DNA of 64,000 nucleotides from Bradyrhizobium manausense (GCF_018129685.1 NZ_JAFCLG010000001.1:1426001-1490000); one strand, 5' to 3'; shown: positions 16,767-28,658, numbered from the stretch's first letter. Numbers and translations: made by a program. The notes: generated from the letters alone by a model not told the origin.

Positions 16767-17786
16767 ATGAAGATCTGCATCTACGGCGCCGGCGCGATCG
16801 GCGGATATCTCGGCGTGCAGCTGGCGCGCGCAGGCGCCGATGTCAGCCTCGTCGCACGCGGCGCGCACCTCGCCGCGATGCGCGAGCGCGGCCTGACGCT
16901 GCTCGCCGGCGAGGAGAGGCACACCGTCCATCCGCGCTGCACCGACGACGCAGCCGAGCTCGGCGTGCAGGACTACGTCATCGTCACGCTGAAGGCGCAT
17001 TCGATCACCGGCGTGATCGAGCAGATGCAGCCGCTGCTCGGACCGCGCACCCGCATCGTGACCGCGGTCAACGGCATCCCCTATTGGTATTTCTACAAGC
17101 ACGGCGGTGCTTACGAGAACGCGACGCTGGAGAGCATCGATCCGGGCGGGCGGCAATGGCGCGAGCTCGGGCCGGAGCGCGCGATCGGCTGCATCGTCTA
17201 TCCCGCCACCGAGCTCGAGGCGCCCGGCGTGATCCGCCACGTCTACGGCAACAATTTCCCGCTCGGCGAGCCATCGGGCGAGATCACCGCCGACGTGCAG
17301 CGCCTCGCCGACCTGTTCGTCGCGGCCGGCCTGAAGGCGCCGGTGCTCGACCGCATCCGCGACGAGATCTGGCTCAAGCTGTGGGGCAATGTCTGCTTCA
17401 ACCCGATCAGCGCGCTGACCCACGCAACGCTCGACGTGATCTGCACCGATCCCGCCACGCGCGCGCTGTCACGCGCGATCATGGTGGAGACGCAGGGCAT
17501 CGCCGAAACCTTCGGCGTCAAATTCCGGGTGGATGTCGAGCGCCGCATCGAGGGCGCCCGCAAGGTCGGCGCGCACAAGACCTCGATGCTGCAGGATCTC
17601 GAGCGCGGCCGCCCGATGGAGATCGACCCGCTCGTCACCGTGGTGCAGGAAATGGGCCGCTTGACCGGTCGCCCGACGCCGGCGCTCGACTCGGTGCTGG
17701 CGATGGTGACCCAACGCGCCCGCATCGCAGGCCTCTATGACGGCGTCTCCGCGCCATCAGATCCTCGCGCGCTGGCGGTAGCGTGA
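16767..17786 (+). CDS. Ketopantoate reductase family protein (2-dehydropantoate 2-reductase-like)
   Basis: 339 residues. An N-terminal NADPH-binding fold (I-Y-G-A-G-A-I-G-G-Y-L-G, residues 4-15, then V-A-R-G) is followed by V-T-L-K-A-H-S and N-G-I-P-Y-W-Y, and a C-terminal helical domain has the family's K-L-W-G-N-V-C-F-N-P-I-S-A-L-T and K-T-S-M-L-Q-D-L-E-R-G-R-P-M-E-I-D. It reduces 2-dehydropantoate or a similar 2-oxo acid with NADPH. The stop overlaps the start of an FAH-family hydrolase, so the two act together. That pairing suggests a catabolic role rather than pantothenate synthesis; the substrate is not known. Confidence 0.88.
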   Translation: MKICIYGAGAIGGYLGVQLARAGADVSLVARGAHLAAMRERGLTLLAGEERHTVHPRCTDDAAELGVQDYVIVTLKAHSITGVIEQMQPLLGPRTRIVTAVNGIPYWYFYKHGGAYENATLESIDPGGRQWRELGPERAIGCIVYPATELEAPGVIRHVYGNNFPLGEPSGEITADVQRLADLFVAAGLKAPVLDRIRDEIWLKLWGNVCFNPISALTHATLDVICTDPATRALSRAIMVETQGIAETFGVKFRVDVERRIEGARKVGAHKTSMLQDLERGRPMEIDPLVTVVQEMGRLTGRPTPALDSVLAMVTQRARIAGLYDGVSAPSDPRALAVA

Positions 17787-18571
17787 TGCCGGATCAGTTG
17801 AAAAAGTGGCTTCGCTTCCGCCACGCCGGCGCGACCTGCTTCGGCACGCTGACCGCATCAGGCATCAGCGTGCATGAGGGCGAGATGTTCGGCGGCAACA
17901 CCGCCACCGGCAAGATTCTGGCGCCGTCGGAGGTCGAACTGCTCGCGCCCTGCGCGCCCAGCAAGATCGTTGCGCTGTGGAATAATTTTCGCGCGCTCGC
18001 GGCCAAGCTGAACCAGCCCGAACCGCCCGAGCCGCTCTATCTGCTGAAAGCCACCACCACGATCACGACCCCAGGCGCCGTGATCCGCCGCCCGTCCTAT
18101 TACGACGGCAAGACGACCTATGAAGGCGAGCTCGGCATCGTCATCGGCAGGACCTGCGCGCGCGTCTCGCCAGACGAAGCCGATGGCTTCATCTTCGGCT
18201 ACACATGCGTCAACGACATCACCGCCAACGACATCCTGACCAGCGACCCCACCTTTCCGCAGTGGGCCCGCGCCAAGGGCATCGACGATTACGGCCCGTT
18301 CGGCCCGGTGATTGCGACCGGCCTCGATCCGGCCAGGCTCACCGTGCGCACCATCCTCAACGGCGCGGAGCGGCAGAACTATCCGATCTCCGACATGATT
18401 TTTTCGGCGCAGCAGCTGGTGAGCAAGATCTCCCGCGACATGACCCTGCTCCCCGGCGACCTGATCGCCGTCGGCACCTCGGTCGGCGTCGGCGTCATGA
18501 AGGAGCCGGTCAATACGGTGACCGTCGCGATCGACGGCATCGGCGAGCTGACCAACGAGTTTCGGCTGTAG
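17786..18571 (+). CDS. Fumarylacetoacetate hydrolase family protein
   Basis: 261 residues. I chose the ATG at 17786, which overlaps the upstream stop (TGATG); a GTG one codon earlier is the alternative. The C-terminal FAH domain shows the metal-binding acidic residues (Y-E-G-E-L-G-I-V-I-G, then C-V-N-D-I-T-A-N-D), the K-G-I-D-D-Y-G-P-F-G-P-V segment, and L-L-P-G-D-L-I-A-V-G-T-S-V-G-V-G near the end. Members hydrolyse C-C bonds of beta-diketo acids or decarboxylate oxaloacetate. Translational coupling with the reductase implies the same pathway. The substrate cannot be named. Confidence 0.88.
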   Translation: MPDQLKKWLRFRHAGATCFGTLTASGISVHEGEMFGGNTATGKILAPSEVELLAPCAPSKIVALWNNFRALAAKLNQPEPPEPLYLLKATTTITTPGAVIRRPSYYDGKTTYEGELGIVIGRTCARVSPDEADGFIFGYTCVNDITANDILTSDPTFPQWARAKGIDDYGPFGPVIATGLDPARLTVRTILNGAERQNYPISDMIFSAQQLVSKISRDMTLLPGDLIAVGTSVGVGVMKEPVNTVTVAIDGIGELTNEFRL

Positions 18572-18576
18572 CTCCG

Positions 18577-18618
18577 CCGTCATTTCGGGGCGCGCGTAGC
18601 GCGAACCCGGAATGACGG
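18577..18618. repeat. Palindromic intergenic repeat, CCGTCATT type
   Basis: CCGTCATTTCGGG (18577-18589) faces CCCGGAATGACGG (18606-18618), with GCGCGC/GCGC inner pairing. It follows the FAH gene stop closely and may also end transcription. It is of a type that I recall as dispersed in Bradyrhizobium genomes. Confidence 0.7.
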
Positions 18619-18768
18619 CTGAGCCAGCCGCCCTCCGCGGACCTGCACACACATCAAGCCGTGGATTGCGCCATCCGGCAGGTCCGGCACCTCGCCCGCC
18701 CCTTGATCTCGGTTCCGCTCTCCAATAGCAATCATGGCGGAAATGTGCACGGGCGCGGGGACGTCGCG

Positions 18769-20175
18769 ATGTGGCTGTTTTTCCTGGTTGCCTGGTTTGT
18801 CCTGCTCGCCGCCATCGCGTTTCTCGCCCCGCTGGCGTTTGGCTACGACATGACCCATCTGCCGGCGCTGTTTGCGAGCCAGCCGGTACCGCAACGCATC
18901 GCCATCGGTGCCATTCTGGCGGCCGGGCTGGCCCTGATCGGCGCCTCGGCCTGGCGGCTGTCGGATCAGGATCGACGCCTGCACAAGCTGCGCGACCGCC
19001 TCAGGAAAACCCGGGAAGACGTCGTCGTCGCGCATGCCCTGCAAAACCACCTCGACACCACCGTCCAGCACCTGATCGAGAGCGATCCCAGACAGGCCGT
19101 GTCCGCACTGCACGACAAGCTGGGCGAGACCGAACAGCGCGCGCTGCTCCAGCAGGGCCGCAACCAGTCCACCGACATGCACGACCAGCTCGCCGAAATC
19201 CGCCGCCGCCAGCAGGGGCTGCGCGAGATGGTCGGCAAGGTCGCCGATCAGCGCCGCGCGGTCGAGCCTGTCTTCACCGAGATCCGCGACCGCCAGAATC
19301 AGCTGGAACGCGCGTTGCTCGATCTCGAAACCGACGACCGCAAGAACAACCTCGCCGACCGGCTGAAGGACATCGCCCGCGACGTATCCGCCCTGCTGGG
19401 CAGGGTCAACACGGTGCAGGACACGTTTGCGACGCTCAACCGGTACAGGGAAGATCTGGCGAAGTCCCATGCCGAGCTGGTGCCGCTGCGCTCGTCCGAC
19501 GCCGGCATCAACGCCCTGATCACCGAGCTCAGCCTCAGCCATGAGCGTCTCGCCAAGAGCGTCGACGAGCTCGAGACCGGCGGCGAGGCCCCGCTCAGCG
19601 CGCGCGTCGAGACGCTGTCGAACAACAAGATCGAGATCGAGCAGCGCCTCGCCCGCATCGACGACAGCGCCAACATCCTCAAGGCTGTCAGGCTCGACTT
19701 CGAGGAGCTCGGCCAGCGCCAGGCCCAGCTGGAACGCTCGCTGACCGAGGTCGAGACCGGCCCCGACGGCAAGACGCTGGCCGACCGCCAGAACGCACTG
19801 AACGAATTCGTGCTTCAGTCGCGCCAGCGCCTCGGCGCATTGCAGGAGACGCTGACCACGCTGAACGCCTTCAAGGCGGAGCTGTCGAAGTCGCAAGCCG
19901 ATCTCGTCCCGCTGAAGGCGCCGGTGTTCGGCATCGAGGCCATGATCGCCGACGTCAGCGTCACCCGCGATCTCCTGGCCAAAACCGTCGCCGACATCGA
20001 GTCGAGCGGCGGCGTCCCCCTCAGCTCGCGCGTCGATGCGCTGACCAAGAGCAAGCGCGAGGTCGAAGACCGCCTCGCCCGCATCTTCGACAATTTCAAC
20101 ACGCTCGATGCGCTCCGCAAGGACATCGGCGGCATCTTCTCGACCATCCGCAACAGCCTGAACCGGATCGGGTGA
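18769..20175 (+). CDS. Membrane-anchored coiled-coil protein with an internal duplication
   Basis: 468 residues from the ATG at 18769, where a hydrophobic segment begins at once (W-L-F-F-L-V-A-W-F-V-L-L-A-A-I-A-F-L). A second membrane helix follows near residues 45-62, and the rest (about 400 residues) is a long, charged coiled coil, probably in the cytoplasm. Residues 175-316 and 317-458 are two tandem copies of a 142-residue module: both begin R-Q-x-Q-L-E-R and contain A-E/D-L-V-P-L-R/K, L-S-A/S-R-V-E/D-A/T-L and E-D/Q-R-L-A-R-I. I do not recognise the family. A scaffold or cell-envelope role is possible but unsupported. Confidence 0.75.
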   Translation: MWLFFLVAWFVLLAAIAFLAPLAFGYDMTHLPALFASQPVPQRIAIGAILAAGLALIGASAWRLSDQDRRLHKLRDRLRKTREDVVVAHALQNHLDTTVQHLIESDPRQAVSALHDKLGETEQRALLQQGRNQSTDMHDQLAEIRRRQQGLREMVGKVADQRRAVEPVFTEIRDRQNQLERALLDLETDDRKNNLADRLKDIARDVSALLGRVNTVQDTFATLNRYREDLAKSHAELVPLRSSDAGINALITELSLSHERLAKSVDELETGGEAPLSARVETLSNNKIEIEQRLARIDDSANILKAVRLDFEELGQRQAQLERSLTEVETGPDGKTLADRQNALNEFVLQSRQRLGALQETLTTLNAFKAELSKSQADLVPLKAPVFGIEAMIADVSVTRDLLAKTVADIESSGGVPLSSRVDALTKSKREVEDRLARIFDNFNTLDALRKDIGGIFSTIRNSLNRIG

Positions 20176-20222
20176 AAGCGGACCGTTCGAACCGCGATTG
20201 AATTGGCTGCGACTATCAGCAC

Positions 20223-20945
20223 ATGCGTATCATCCTCGGCTTGCTGTCCGGTCTGCTCGGCGCGCTCGCCGGCTGGGCCGGCCTTGCCGCGCTCGTGGTC
20301 ATGCTCGCCGGGCCGGACCGCGATGGCGGCATCGCCATGGGGGCCTTCTTCGACATCGGCCCGATCGGCGGCGTGGTCGGCCTGATCGCCGGCGTCTGGC
20401 TGTTCGTGCGCTTTGGCCTCGTCCGCAACGCGGCGCCAGAGCCTGGCGACGCAGCAGAAAGCCCGGAGACCGCGCCTCCCCGCGCCAGCCGGCTGTCCTT
20501 TCCCTTCGCCATCACCGTTCTGTTGATCGTGGCGGCGCTCGGCTATTGGGGGTGGTACGAGTTCATCCGCTCACCCAATCTCAGCCACGGCTTCATGACG
20601 CTCGCAATCGAGTTTCGGCTTCCCCCCGGCATGACCCTGCCGGACAAAGAGCAGGACGTGCATATCGAGGTCGAGGAAGCCACAGGCTATGCCAACGCGA
20701 TGTTGCCTCCGAACTGGCGCGCGCATGACGGTGACCGCAAGGCGATCATTTCCTCCGCATCGCTGATGTACAAGACGCGCCATCGCGCCGTCAGCCTGAC
20801 GCTGCCTGATATGCCCACGCAGCACTGGTCGATCGATCTTCCGTCCGACCCGGACCCCACGCCTGGCTTTTCGCCCTGGCGCACCGCAAGCGAGCCATCG
20901 CCAGCGAAGATCGAGATGCACTTTCGCCTCAGCGCCGACCGCTGA
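20223..20945 (+). CDS. Conserved-looking hypothetical membrane protein
   Basis: 240 residues. Three predicted membrane helices lie at about residues 3-28, 42-65 and 97-113, the first two glycine-rich and hairpin-like. They are followed by a soluble C-terminal domain of about 125 residues, probably periplasmic, with T-L-A-I-E-F-R-L-P-P-G-M and V-H-I-E-V-E-E-A-T-G-Y strands that suggest a beta-sandwich. It starts 47 bases after the coiled-coil gene on the same strand, so cotranscription is plausible. No function can be assigned. Confidence 0.7.
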   Translation: MRIILGLLSGLLGALAGWAGLAALVVMLAGPDRDGGIAMGAFFDIGPIGGVVGLIAGVWLFVRFGLVRNAAPEPGDAAESPETAPPRASRLSFPFAITVLLIVAALGYWGWYEFIRSPNLSHGFMTLAIEFRLPPGMTLPDKEQDVHIEVEEATGYANAMLPPNWRAHDGDRKAIISSASLMYKTRHRAVSLTLPDMPTQHWSIDLPSDPDPTPGFSPWRTASEPSPAKIEMHFRLSADR

Positions 20946-21115
20946 AGCACGCGCCTCGCGCCGAAACATTCCGACACGCATCGACTTTTCGCGCGCCCAA
21001 GAGATGCCGCCAACATGTCGCTGAGGTGCCGCAACTTGGACGCATTCGGCCGCCCTTCTGGGAGGCGTGTCTGGGGGCACGGCGATGCCGTGTTTGGACC
21101 AAACCTTCTAGGGGT

Positions 21116-21319
21116 ATGACTGTGAAGAAGATTGTAATTGTTCTGGGTGCGACGCTTGCTCTGGTGACAGCGGCAAACGCTGCGGATCTGCCGCGCCGCC
21201 AACCGGTGCCGGTCTATCCGGCCGAGCAGGCCCCGATCGGCAAGATGCCGATCGGCAAGAGCCCGATTGGCAAGGCTCCGATCGGCAAGGCGCCCGGCCC
21301 GGTCGCCGCGCGCTACTGA
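21116..21319 (+). CDS. Small exported protein with PIGK repeats
   Basis: 67 residues from the ATG at 21116 (AGGGG three bases upstream). The signal peptide is V-K-K-I-V-I-V-L-G-A-T-L-A-L-V-T-A-A-N-A, cleaved before A-D-L-P. The mature 44 residues are mostly four tandem copies of P-I-G-K-x, followed by A-P-G-P-V-A-A-R-Y. The repeat is encoded by a 15-base tandem DNA repeat. The mature protein is basic, proline-rich and probably disordered, so it could bind the cell wall or a polyanion. Family unknown. Confidence 0.72.
   Translation: MTVKKIVIVLGATLALVTAANAADLPRRQPVPVYPAEQAPIGKMPIGKSPIGKAPIGKAPGPVAARY
21233..21292 (+). repeat. Four 15-base tandem repeats encoding P-I-G-K-x
   Basis: Units CCGAT(C/T)GGCAAG plus three variable bases at 21233, 21248, 21263 and 21278. 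Third-position variation shows that the repeat is kept at the protein level. Confidence 0.85.
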
Positions 21320-21369
21320 GGCGCAGCAGGCGGAATTTGCGTAAGCGGCCGACAGTCGAGGGGCATCGC

Positions 21370-22011
21370 GTGACGAACAGGTTTGATCGATCGGGATCCT
21401 GCATGCTCGCGGGCCTCGTGCTCGCGACCATAATCGCGTGCGCGATGCCTTCGGCCTCTGCCAAGGAAACCAACAGGCGCATGGCCGATGCCAGTGCGCT
21501 TGTCCAGAGCGACGCCGCATCGCGCTCCGCAACGCGGCGCTCGGTGACGCGGGCTGAAAAAGGTCCCTATTATGTCGACTTCCGCGCGCGGACGGCGGCG
21601 AGCTGGGGCCATGCCTTCGTCTGGTACGGCAAGACCAGCGAGCGCGCCGTCGAGGTCGCAGGCCTGACGCCGGCGGGTGATACCTGGTCCTACGTGCTCG
21701 GCTATTTCACCTGGGTACCGTCCGAGACCGGCGCCAGCTATGGCGATCTTGATCCGGACTATCTGACCGCGAGCTATCGCGTCTATCTGAACGAAGCCGA
21801 CGCCAAGCGCGTGTTCGCGTACATCAAGAAGCTGCAGGCGAGCTCGCCGGTCTGGAACGCCGAGACCACCAATTGCACCGGCTTCATCGGCGACATCGCC
21901 GAATACATGGGATTGCAGGTCCCCAACCGCTGGCAGCGGCCGGAGAATTTCGTCAACAACCTGAAAGAGATGAACGGCGGCCGGCAGGTGGTGCGGCTGT
22001 CGGCGAAGTAG
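21370..22011 (+). CDS. Exported protein with a possible permuted papain-like core
   Basis: 213 residues from a GTG at 21370, chosen for GAGGGG six bases upstream and the signal peptide that follows (M-L-A-G-L-V-L-A-T-I-I-A-C-A-M-P-S-A-S-A). The mature part contains S-W-G-H-A-F-V-W-Y-G (about residue 82) and, about 90 residues later, T-T-N-C-T-G-F-I-G-D-I-A-E-Y-M-G-L. A His-strand followed by an N-C helix start is the order seen in circularly permuted NlpC/P60- and LRAT-like hydrolases, so a cell-wall or lipid hydrolase is possible. This is pattern-based inference. The protein otherwise has no family that I recognise. Confidence 0.7.
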   Translation: MTNRFDRSGSCMLAGLVLATIIACAMPSASAKETNRRMADASALVQSDAASRSATRRSVTRAEKGPYYVDFRARTAASWGHAFVWYGKTSERAVEVAGLTPAGDTWSYVLGYFTWVPSETGASYGDLDPDYLTASYRVYLNEADAKRVFAYIKKLQASSPVWNAETTNCTGFIGDIAEYMGLQVPNRWQRPENFVNNLKEMNGGRQVVRLSAK

Positions 22012-22032
22012 CTGTTCGCTCCACCTTCGGTG

Positions 22033-22108
22033 TCATTGCGAGCGCAGCGAAGCAATCCAGAGTCCCTCCGCGGAAAGATTCTGGATTGCTTCGCTTCGCT
22101 CGCAATGA
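22033..22108. repeat. Palindromic intergenic repeat, TCATTGCGAGCG type
   Basis: A 29-base arm at 22033-22061 pairs with 22080-22108 with a single mismatch and an 18-base loop. Arms begin TCATTGCGAGCG and end ATCCAGA. Noncoding and probably dispersed elsewhere in the genome. Confidence 0.85.
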
Positions 22109-22142
22109 TGTTGTGGAAACGGCGGGCGCCAATCTCCTTGAC

Positions 22143-22263
22143 GTCGTCCTGGCGAAAGCCAGGACCCATTATCCCGGTCAGCGTTGTCGAAGCACGCCGT
22201 GGCCTCCATCTCGCAAAACAACTCCTCACAGTGGCTATGGGTCCTGGCGTTCGCCAGGACGAC
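22143..22263. repeat. Palindromic intergenic repeat, GTCGTCCTGGCG type
   Basis: 27-base arms (22143-22169 and 22237-22263), each itself holding the small hairpin CCTGGCG-CCAGG. It sits beside the previous element and together they fill the 423-base gap before the nitronate monooxygenase gene. Confidence 0.85.
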
Positions 22264-22332
22264 GGCGGTGGTTGCGGCGAGCGCTCAGCCCTAATTATCC
22301 GCCGGGCGGAATCTTCCCCACAGCCCGCATGA

Positions 22333-23430
<1,098 letters not shown>

Positions 23431-23441
23431 CAGGTGCGCCC

Positions 23442-23465
23442 CCTCTCCCCGCACGCGGGGAGAGG
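23442..23465. repeat. Perfect CCTCTCCCCGC palindrome
   Basis: An 11-base arm CCTCTCCCCGC and its exact complement with a two-base centre. It lies between two same-strand genes and may cut or stabilise the transcript. It resembles the stem of the dispersed repeats at 7966 and 38794. Confidence 0.75.
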
Positions 23466-23518
23466 CGAAGAGCAGCATCGAGCTTCATCTACAAACTCAA
23501 TTGAGTTCGAGGTAACGC

Positions 23519-24490
23519 ATGAAGGCATACGTCTACGGTCCTGATGGCGCTAAGATTTCCGACGTCGCTCAACCAAAACCTAAGGGCACGCAGGTGCTGG
23601 TGCGCGTGCGCGCCTGTGGCCTCAATCGCGCCGATACCGGCATGCGCAGGGGGCACGCTCATGGTGCGGCCGGCGGCGTCGGCACCGTGCTCGGCATGGA
23701 ATGGGCCGGCGACGTGGCCGAGCTCGGAGCGGATGCAAAGGGTGTCAAGGTCGGCGACCGCGTCATGGGATCGGGCGGCGCGGCCTTCGCCGAGTACACG
23801 CTGGCCGACCACGGAAGGCTGTTCCGCGCCCCCTCGAACATGAACTTCGAGGAGGCCGCCACCCTGCCCGTCGCGCTCGCGACGATGCACAATGCCGTCG
23901 TCACCGTCGGCGGCGTGCAGCCCGGACAGGCCGTGCTGATCCAGGGCGCAAGCTCCGGCGTCGGGCTGATGGCGATGCAGATCGCAAAGCTCAAGGGCGC
24001 AAGGCTCGTGATCGGATCCTCGACCGATGCCTATCGCCGTGGCCGGCTGACCGAATACGGCGCCGATCTCGCGGTCGACTCGTCCGATCCCAAATGGGTC
24101 GAGCAGGTGCTGAAGGCAACGAACGGCGAAGGCGTCGATCTCATCGTCGACCAGGTCTCCGGACACGTCGCCAACCAGAACCTCGCCGCGACCAGGGTTC
24201 TGGGCCGCATCGTCAACGTCGGCCGGCTCGGCGGCACCCATGCGGACTTCAACTTCGACCTCCACGCGGCCCGGCGCATCAGCTACATCGGCGTCACCTT
24301 CCGCACCCGCACCATCGAGGAGGTTCGAGAGATTTTTGCAGAGGTTCGCAAGGATATCTGGGGCGCGGTGGAAGCGCGAAAACTGCAACTGCCGATCGAC
24401 AAGGTGTTTGCGTTCGACGACATCGACAAGGCGTTCGAGCACATGGAGGCGAACAAGCATCTCGGGAAGATCGTGGTGACAATGCCGTAG
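23519..24490 (+). CDS. NADPH:quinone oxidoreductase family (MDR superfamily)
   Basis: 323 residues. Medium-chain dehydrogenase/reductase without the catalytic-zinc Cys/His set. The substrate domain has V-R-A-C-G-L-N-R-A-D, G-M-E-W-A-G-D-V-A-E-L-G and G-D-R-V-M-G-S-G-G-A-A-F-A-E-Y. The nucleotide-binding fold has I-Q-G-A-S-S-G-V-G-L-M-A-M-Q-I-A-K (about residues 141-157). The end shows F-D-D-I-D-K-A-F-E-H-M-E-A-N-K-H-L-G-K-I-V, typical of the QOR/zeta-crystallin branch. It reduces quinones or enones with NADPH. Substrate unknown. Confidence 0.88.
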   Translation: MKAYVYGPDGAKISDVAQPKPKGTQVLVRVRACGLNRADTGMRRGHAHGAAGGVGTVLGMEWAGDVAELGADAKGVKVGDRVMGSGGAAFAEYTLADHGRLFRAPSNMNFEEAATLPVALATMHNAVVTVGGVQPGQAVLIQGASSGVGLMAMQIAKLKGARLVIGSSTDAYRRGRLTEYGADLAVDSSDPKWVEQVLKATNGEGVDLIVDQVSGHVANQNLAATRVLGRIVNVGRLGGTHADFNFDLHAARRISYIGVTFRTRTIEEVREIFAEVRKDIWGAVEARKLQLPIDKVFAFDDIDKAFEHMEANKHLGKIVVTMP

Positions 24491-24511
24491 CGGTCGCTCC
24501 GGATTCCGGTC

Positions 24512-24605
24512 TCGTAGGGTGGGCAAAGGCGCGTAGCGCCGTGCCCACGAGTTTTTCATGATTGCTGACGAATGGTGGGCACGCTGCGCTTTGCCCACCC
24601 TACGA
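24512..24605. repeat. Palindromic intergenic repeat, TCGTAGGGTGGGC type
   Basis: 17-base arms TCGTAGGGTGGGCAAAG (24512-24528) and its exact complement (24589-24605). Inner parts also pair (GGCGCGTAGCGCC, GTGCCCAC/GTGGGCAC). Noncoding dispersed element just after the oxidoreductase gene. Confidence 0.85.
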
Positions 24606-24734
24606 CACCGAGCAAGCGGCAAAGCCAGCCTTCAATTCAGAAGCATTCGCAACAGCCCGCTCCTGCAAGTCACTCGCGACTACTTCTGTGGATCGTCGCT
24701 TGATGTTCACGGTCGCCCTGCTAAATCCCCCGCC

Positions 24735-26108
24735 ATGAGCGGACAACATGACAAGACATCGGTCGCTGCGATCTCGATCCTCGCCAGCGGCGGCATGGCG
24801 GCGGCCAAATTCGTGGTCGGGATCGCGATCGGCTCGCTGGCGCTGATCTCCGAGGCGCTGCATTCCTCGATCGACCTGGTCGCGACGATCATCACCTGGG
24901 CGGTCGTGCGGGTCTCCGACAAGCCGGCCGACGAGGAGCACCATTACGGCCACGGCAAGCTCGAGAGCATCTCCGCGCTCGGCGTGACCGCCCTGCTCTA
25001 CGTGCTCGCCGGCGGCATCCTGGTCGAATCCTACAGCCGGCTGCGCGAAGGAACCTCGCCGCCGACCATCTCGGCCGTGCCCTTCGTGGTGCTGGTCGTC
25101 GATATCGTCGTCAATCTCTGGCGCGCCCGCGCGCTGCACAGGGCCGCCCGCGAGACAAGGAGCGAGGCGCTCGCCGCGGACGCGTTGCACTTTGCCTCTG
25201 ATGTCATGGGCTCATGCGCCGTGATCGTCGGTCTGATTCTCGCAGCCTTCGGCTTCTGGTGGGGTGACGCGGCGGCGGCAGCCGCGGTGGCCGTCATGAT
25301 CGCCCTGCTCGGCCTGCGGATGGCAAGCTCGACCGTGCAAACGCTGGTCGACCGCGCGCCGGAAGGCGCCTTGGAGAAAGCCACCGACGCGATCCGCGGC
25401 GTGACGGGCGTGATCGACGTCGATCGCCTGCGCGTCCGCATGGTCGGGGCGACAACCTTCATTGACAGCATCGTCAACGTGCCCAGGACCTACCCGATCG
25501 ACCGCGTCGAGGAGATCAAGCGCAACGCGCAAGCCGCCGTGACCAAGGCGTTCGGCGATGCCGACCTGACCTTTGCCGCGGTGCCGGTCGCGCGCGACAA
25601 CGAGACCGTGCGCGATCGCATCATGGTCATCGCACATAATTCGGGCCTCGCCATCCACCACGTCACGGTGCACGACCTCGTTGGCAAGCTGATCGTCAGC
25701 ATCGACCTCGAGGTCGACGCCGACATGCAGCTCGAGGCCGCCCACGACGTCGCCAACACGCTGGAACGCAACATCAAGGAAGAATTCGGCGCGGACGTCG
25801 AGGTCGACGTCCATATCGAGCCGCTGGAACCGGAATTGCCGATCGGCATGGATGCCTCGCCCGAGCGGGTACAGGCCATCGCTGCTGCCCTGACGGAATA
25901 TGCCGCCGGCGGCGAGATCCACGACATTCATAATGTGCGTGTGCGCGACACCGAAGGCGGCGAGATCGTCAACTTTCATTGCCGCGCGATGCCGTCGATG
26001 AGCGTGATCAGAGTGCACGAGCAGGTCGACGCGATCGAGCGCAAGCTGCGCCGCGCATACCCGAGCGTGAAGCGCGTCATCAGCCACGCCGAGCCGCCGC
26101 GCGCGTGA
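24735..26108 (+). CDS. Cation diffusion facilitator transporter with extended C-terminus
   Basis: 457 residues from the ATG at 24735; ordinary CDF proteins have about 300. Six membrane helices occupy the first 215 residues. The metal site is present: S-E-A-L-H-S-S-I-D in helix 2 and A-D-A-L-H-F-A-S-D in helix 5, i.e. H-x3-D in both, the pattern of Zn/Fe/Co carriers; the loop H-H-Y-G-H-G-K-L-E-S is typical. The cytoplasmic part is about twice the normal size and appears to hold two dimerisation-type domains, the second around L-V-G-K-L-I-V-S-I-D-L-E-V-D-A-D-M and a further V-N-F-H-C-R. It would export divalent metal using the proton gradient. Confidence 0.9.
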   Translation: MSGQHDKTSVAAISILASGGMAAAKFVVGIAIGSLALISEALHSSIDLVATIITWAVVRVSDKPADEEHHYGHGKLESISALGVTALLYVLAGGILVESYSRLREGTSPPTISAVPFVVLVVDIVVNLWRARALHRAARETRSEALAADALHFASDVMGSCAVIVGLILAAFGFWWGDAAAAAAVAVMIALLGLRMASSTVQTLVDRAPEGALEKATDAIRGVTGVIDVDRLRVRMVGATTFIDSIVNVPRTYPIDRVEEIKRNAQAAVTKAFGDADLTFAAVPVARDNETVRDRIMVIAHNSGLAIHHVTVHDLVGKLIVSIDLEVDADMQLEAAHDVANTLERNIKEEFGADVEVDVHIEPLEPELPIGMDASPERVQAIAAALTEYAAGGEIHDIHNVRVRDTEGGEIVNFHCRAMPSMSVIRVHEQVDAIERKLRRAYPSVKRVISHAEPPRA

Positions 26109-26208
26109 CGGCGCAAAGAGTCCCGCGTTCTCGTTTCGGACTCATCATGCACGTGAGTTTGCGGGTTCGAGCAGCGCCAACTCTGCATTGGATAAGAATT
26201 ATTTCGCG

Positions 26209-26223
26209 TTAACGTTTCGTTGA
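26209..26223. promoter_or_regulatory. Near-consensus CtrA box upstream of the PleC-like gene
   Basis: TTAA-CGTTTCG-TTGA matches the alphaproteobacterial CtrA site TTAA-N7-TTAA with one change. It lies about 105 bases before the kinase start. Confidence 0.45.
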
Positions 26224-26327
26224 CTCTCGACAGCCTGCGCAAACTGGATTCAAATCGCTTTGATTCGAAAGCGTTGTGGGGCTGCTTTCGAACTGGGTAG
26301 CTAGCAGGTTTTCAGGGGGCCGAAGGC

Positions 26328-28658
<2,331 letters not shown>

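Noticed and set aside
21233..21292. CRISPR-like array
   Set aside because: The 15-base repeats are directly adjacent and in frame with a signal-peptide protein; there are no spacers.
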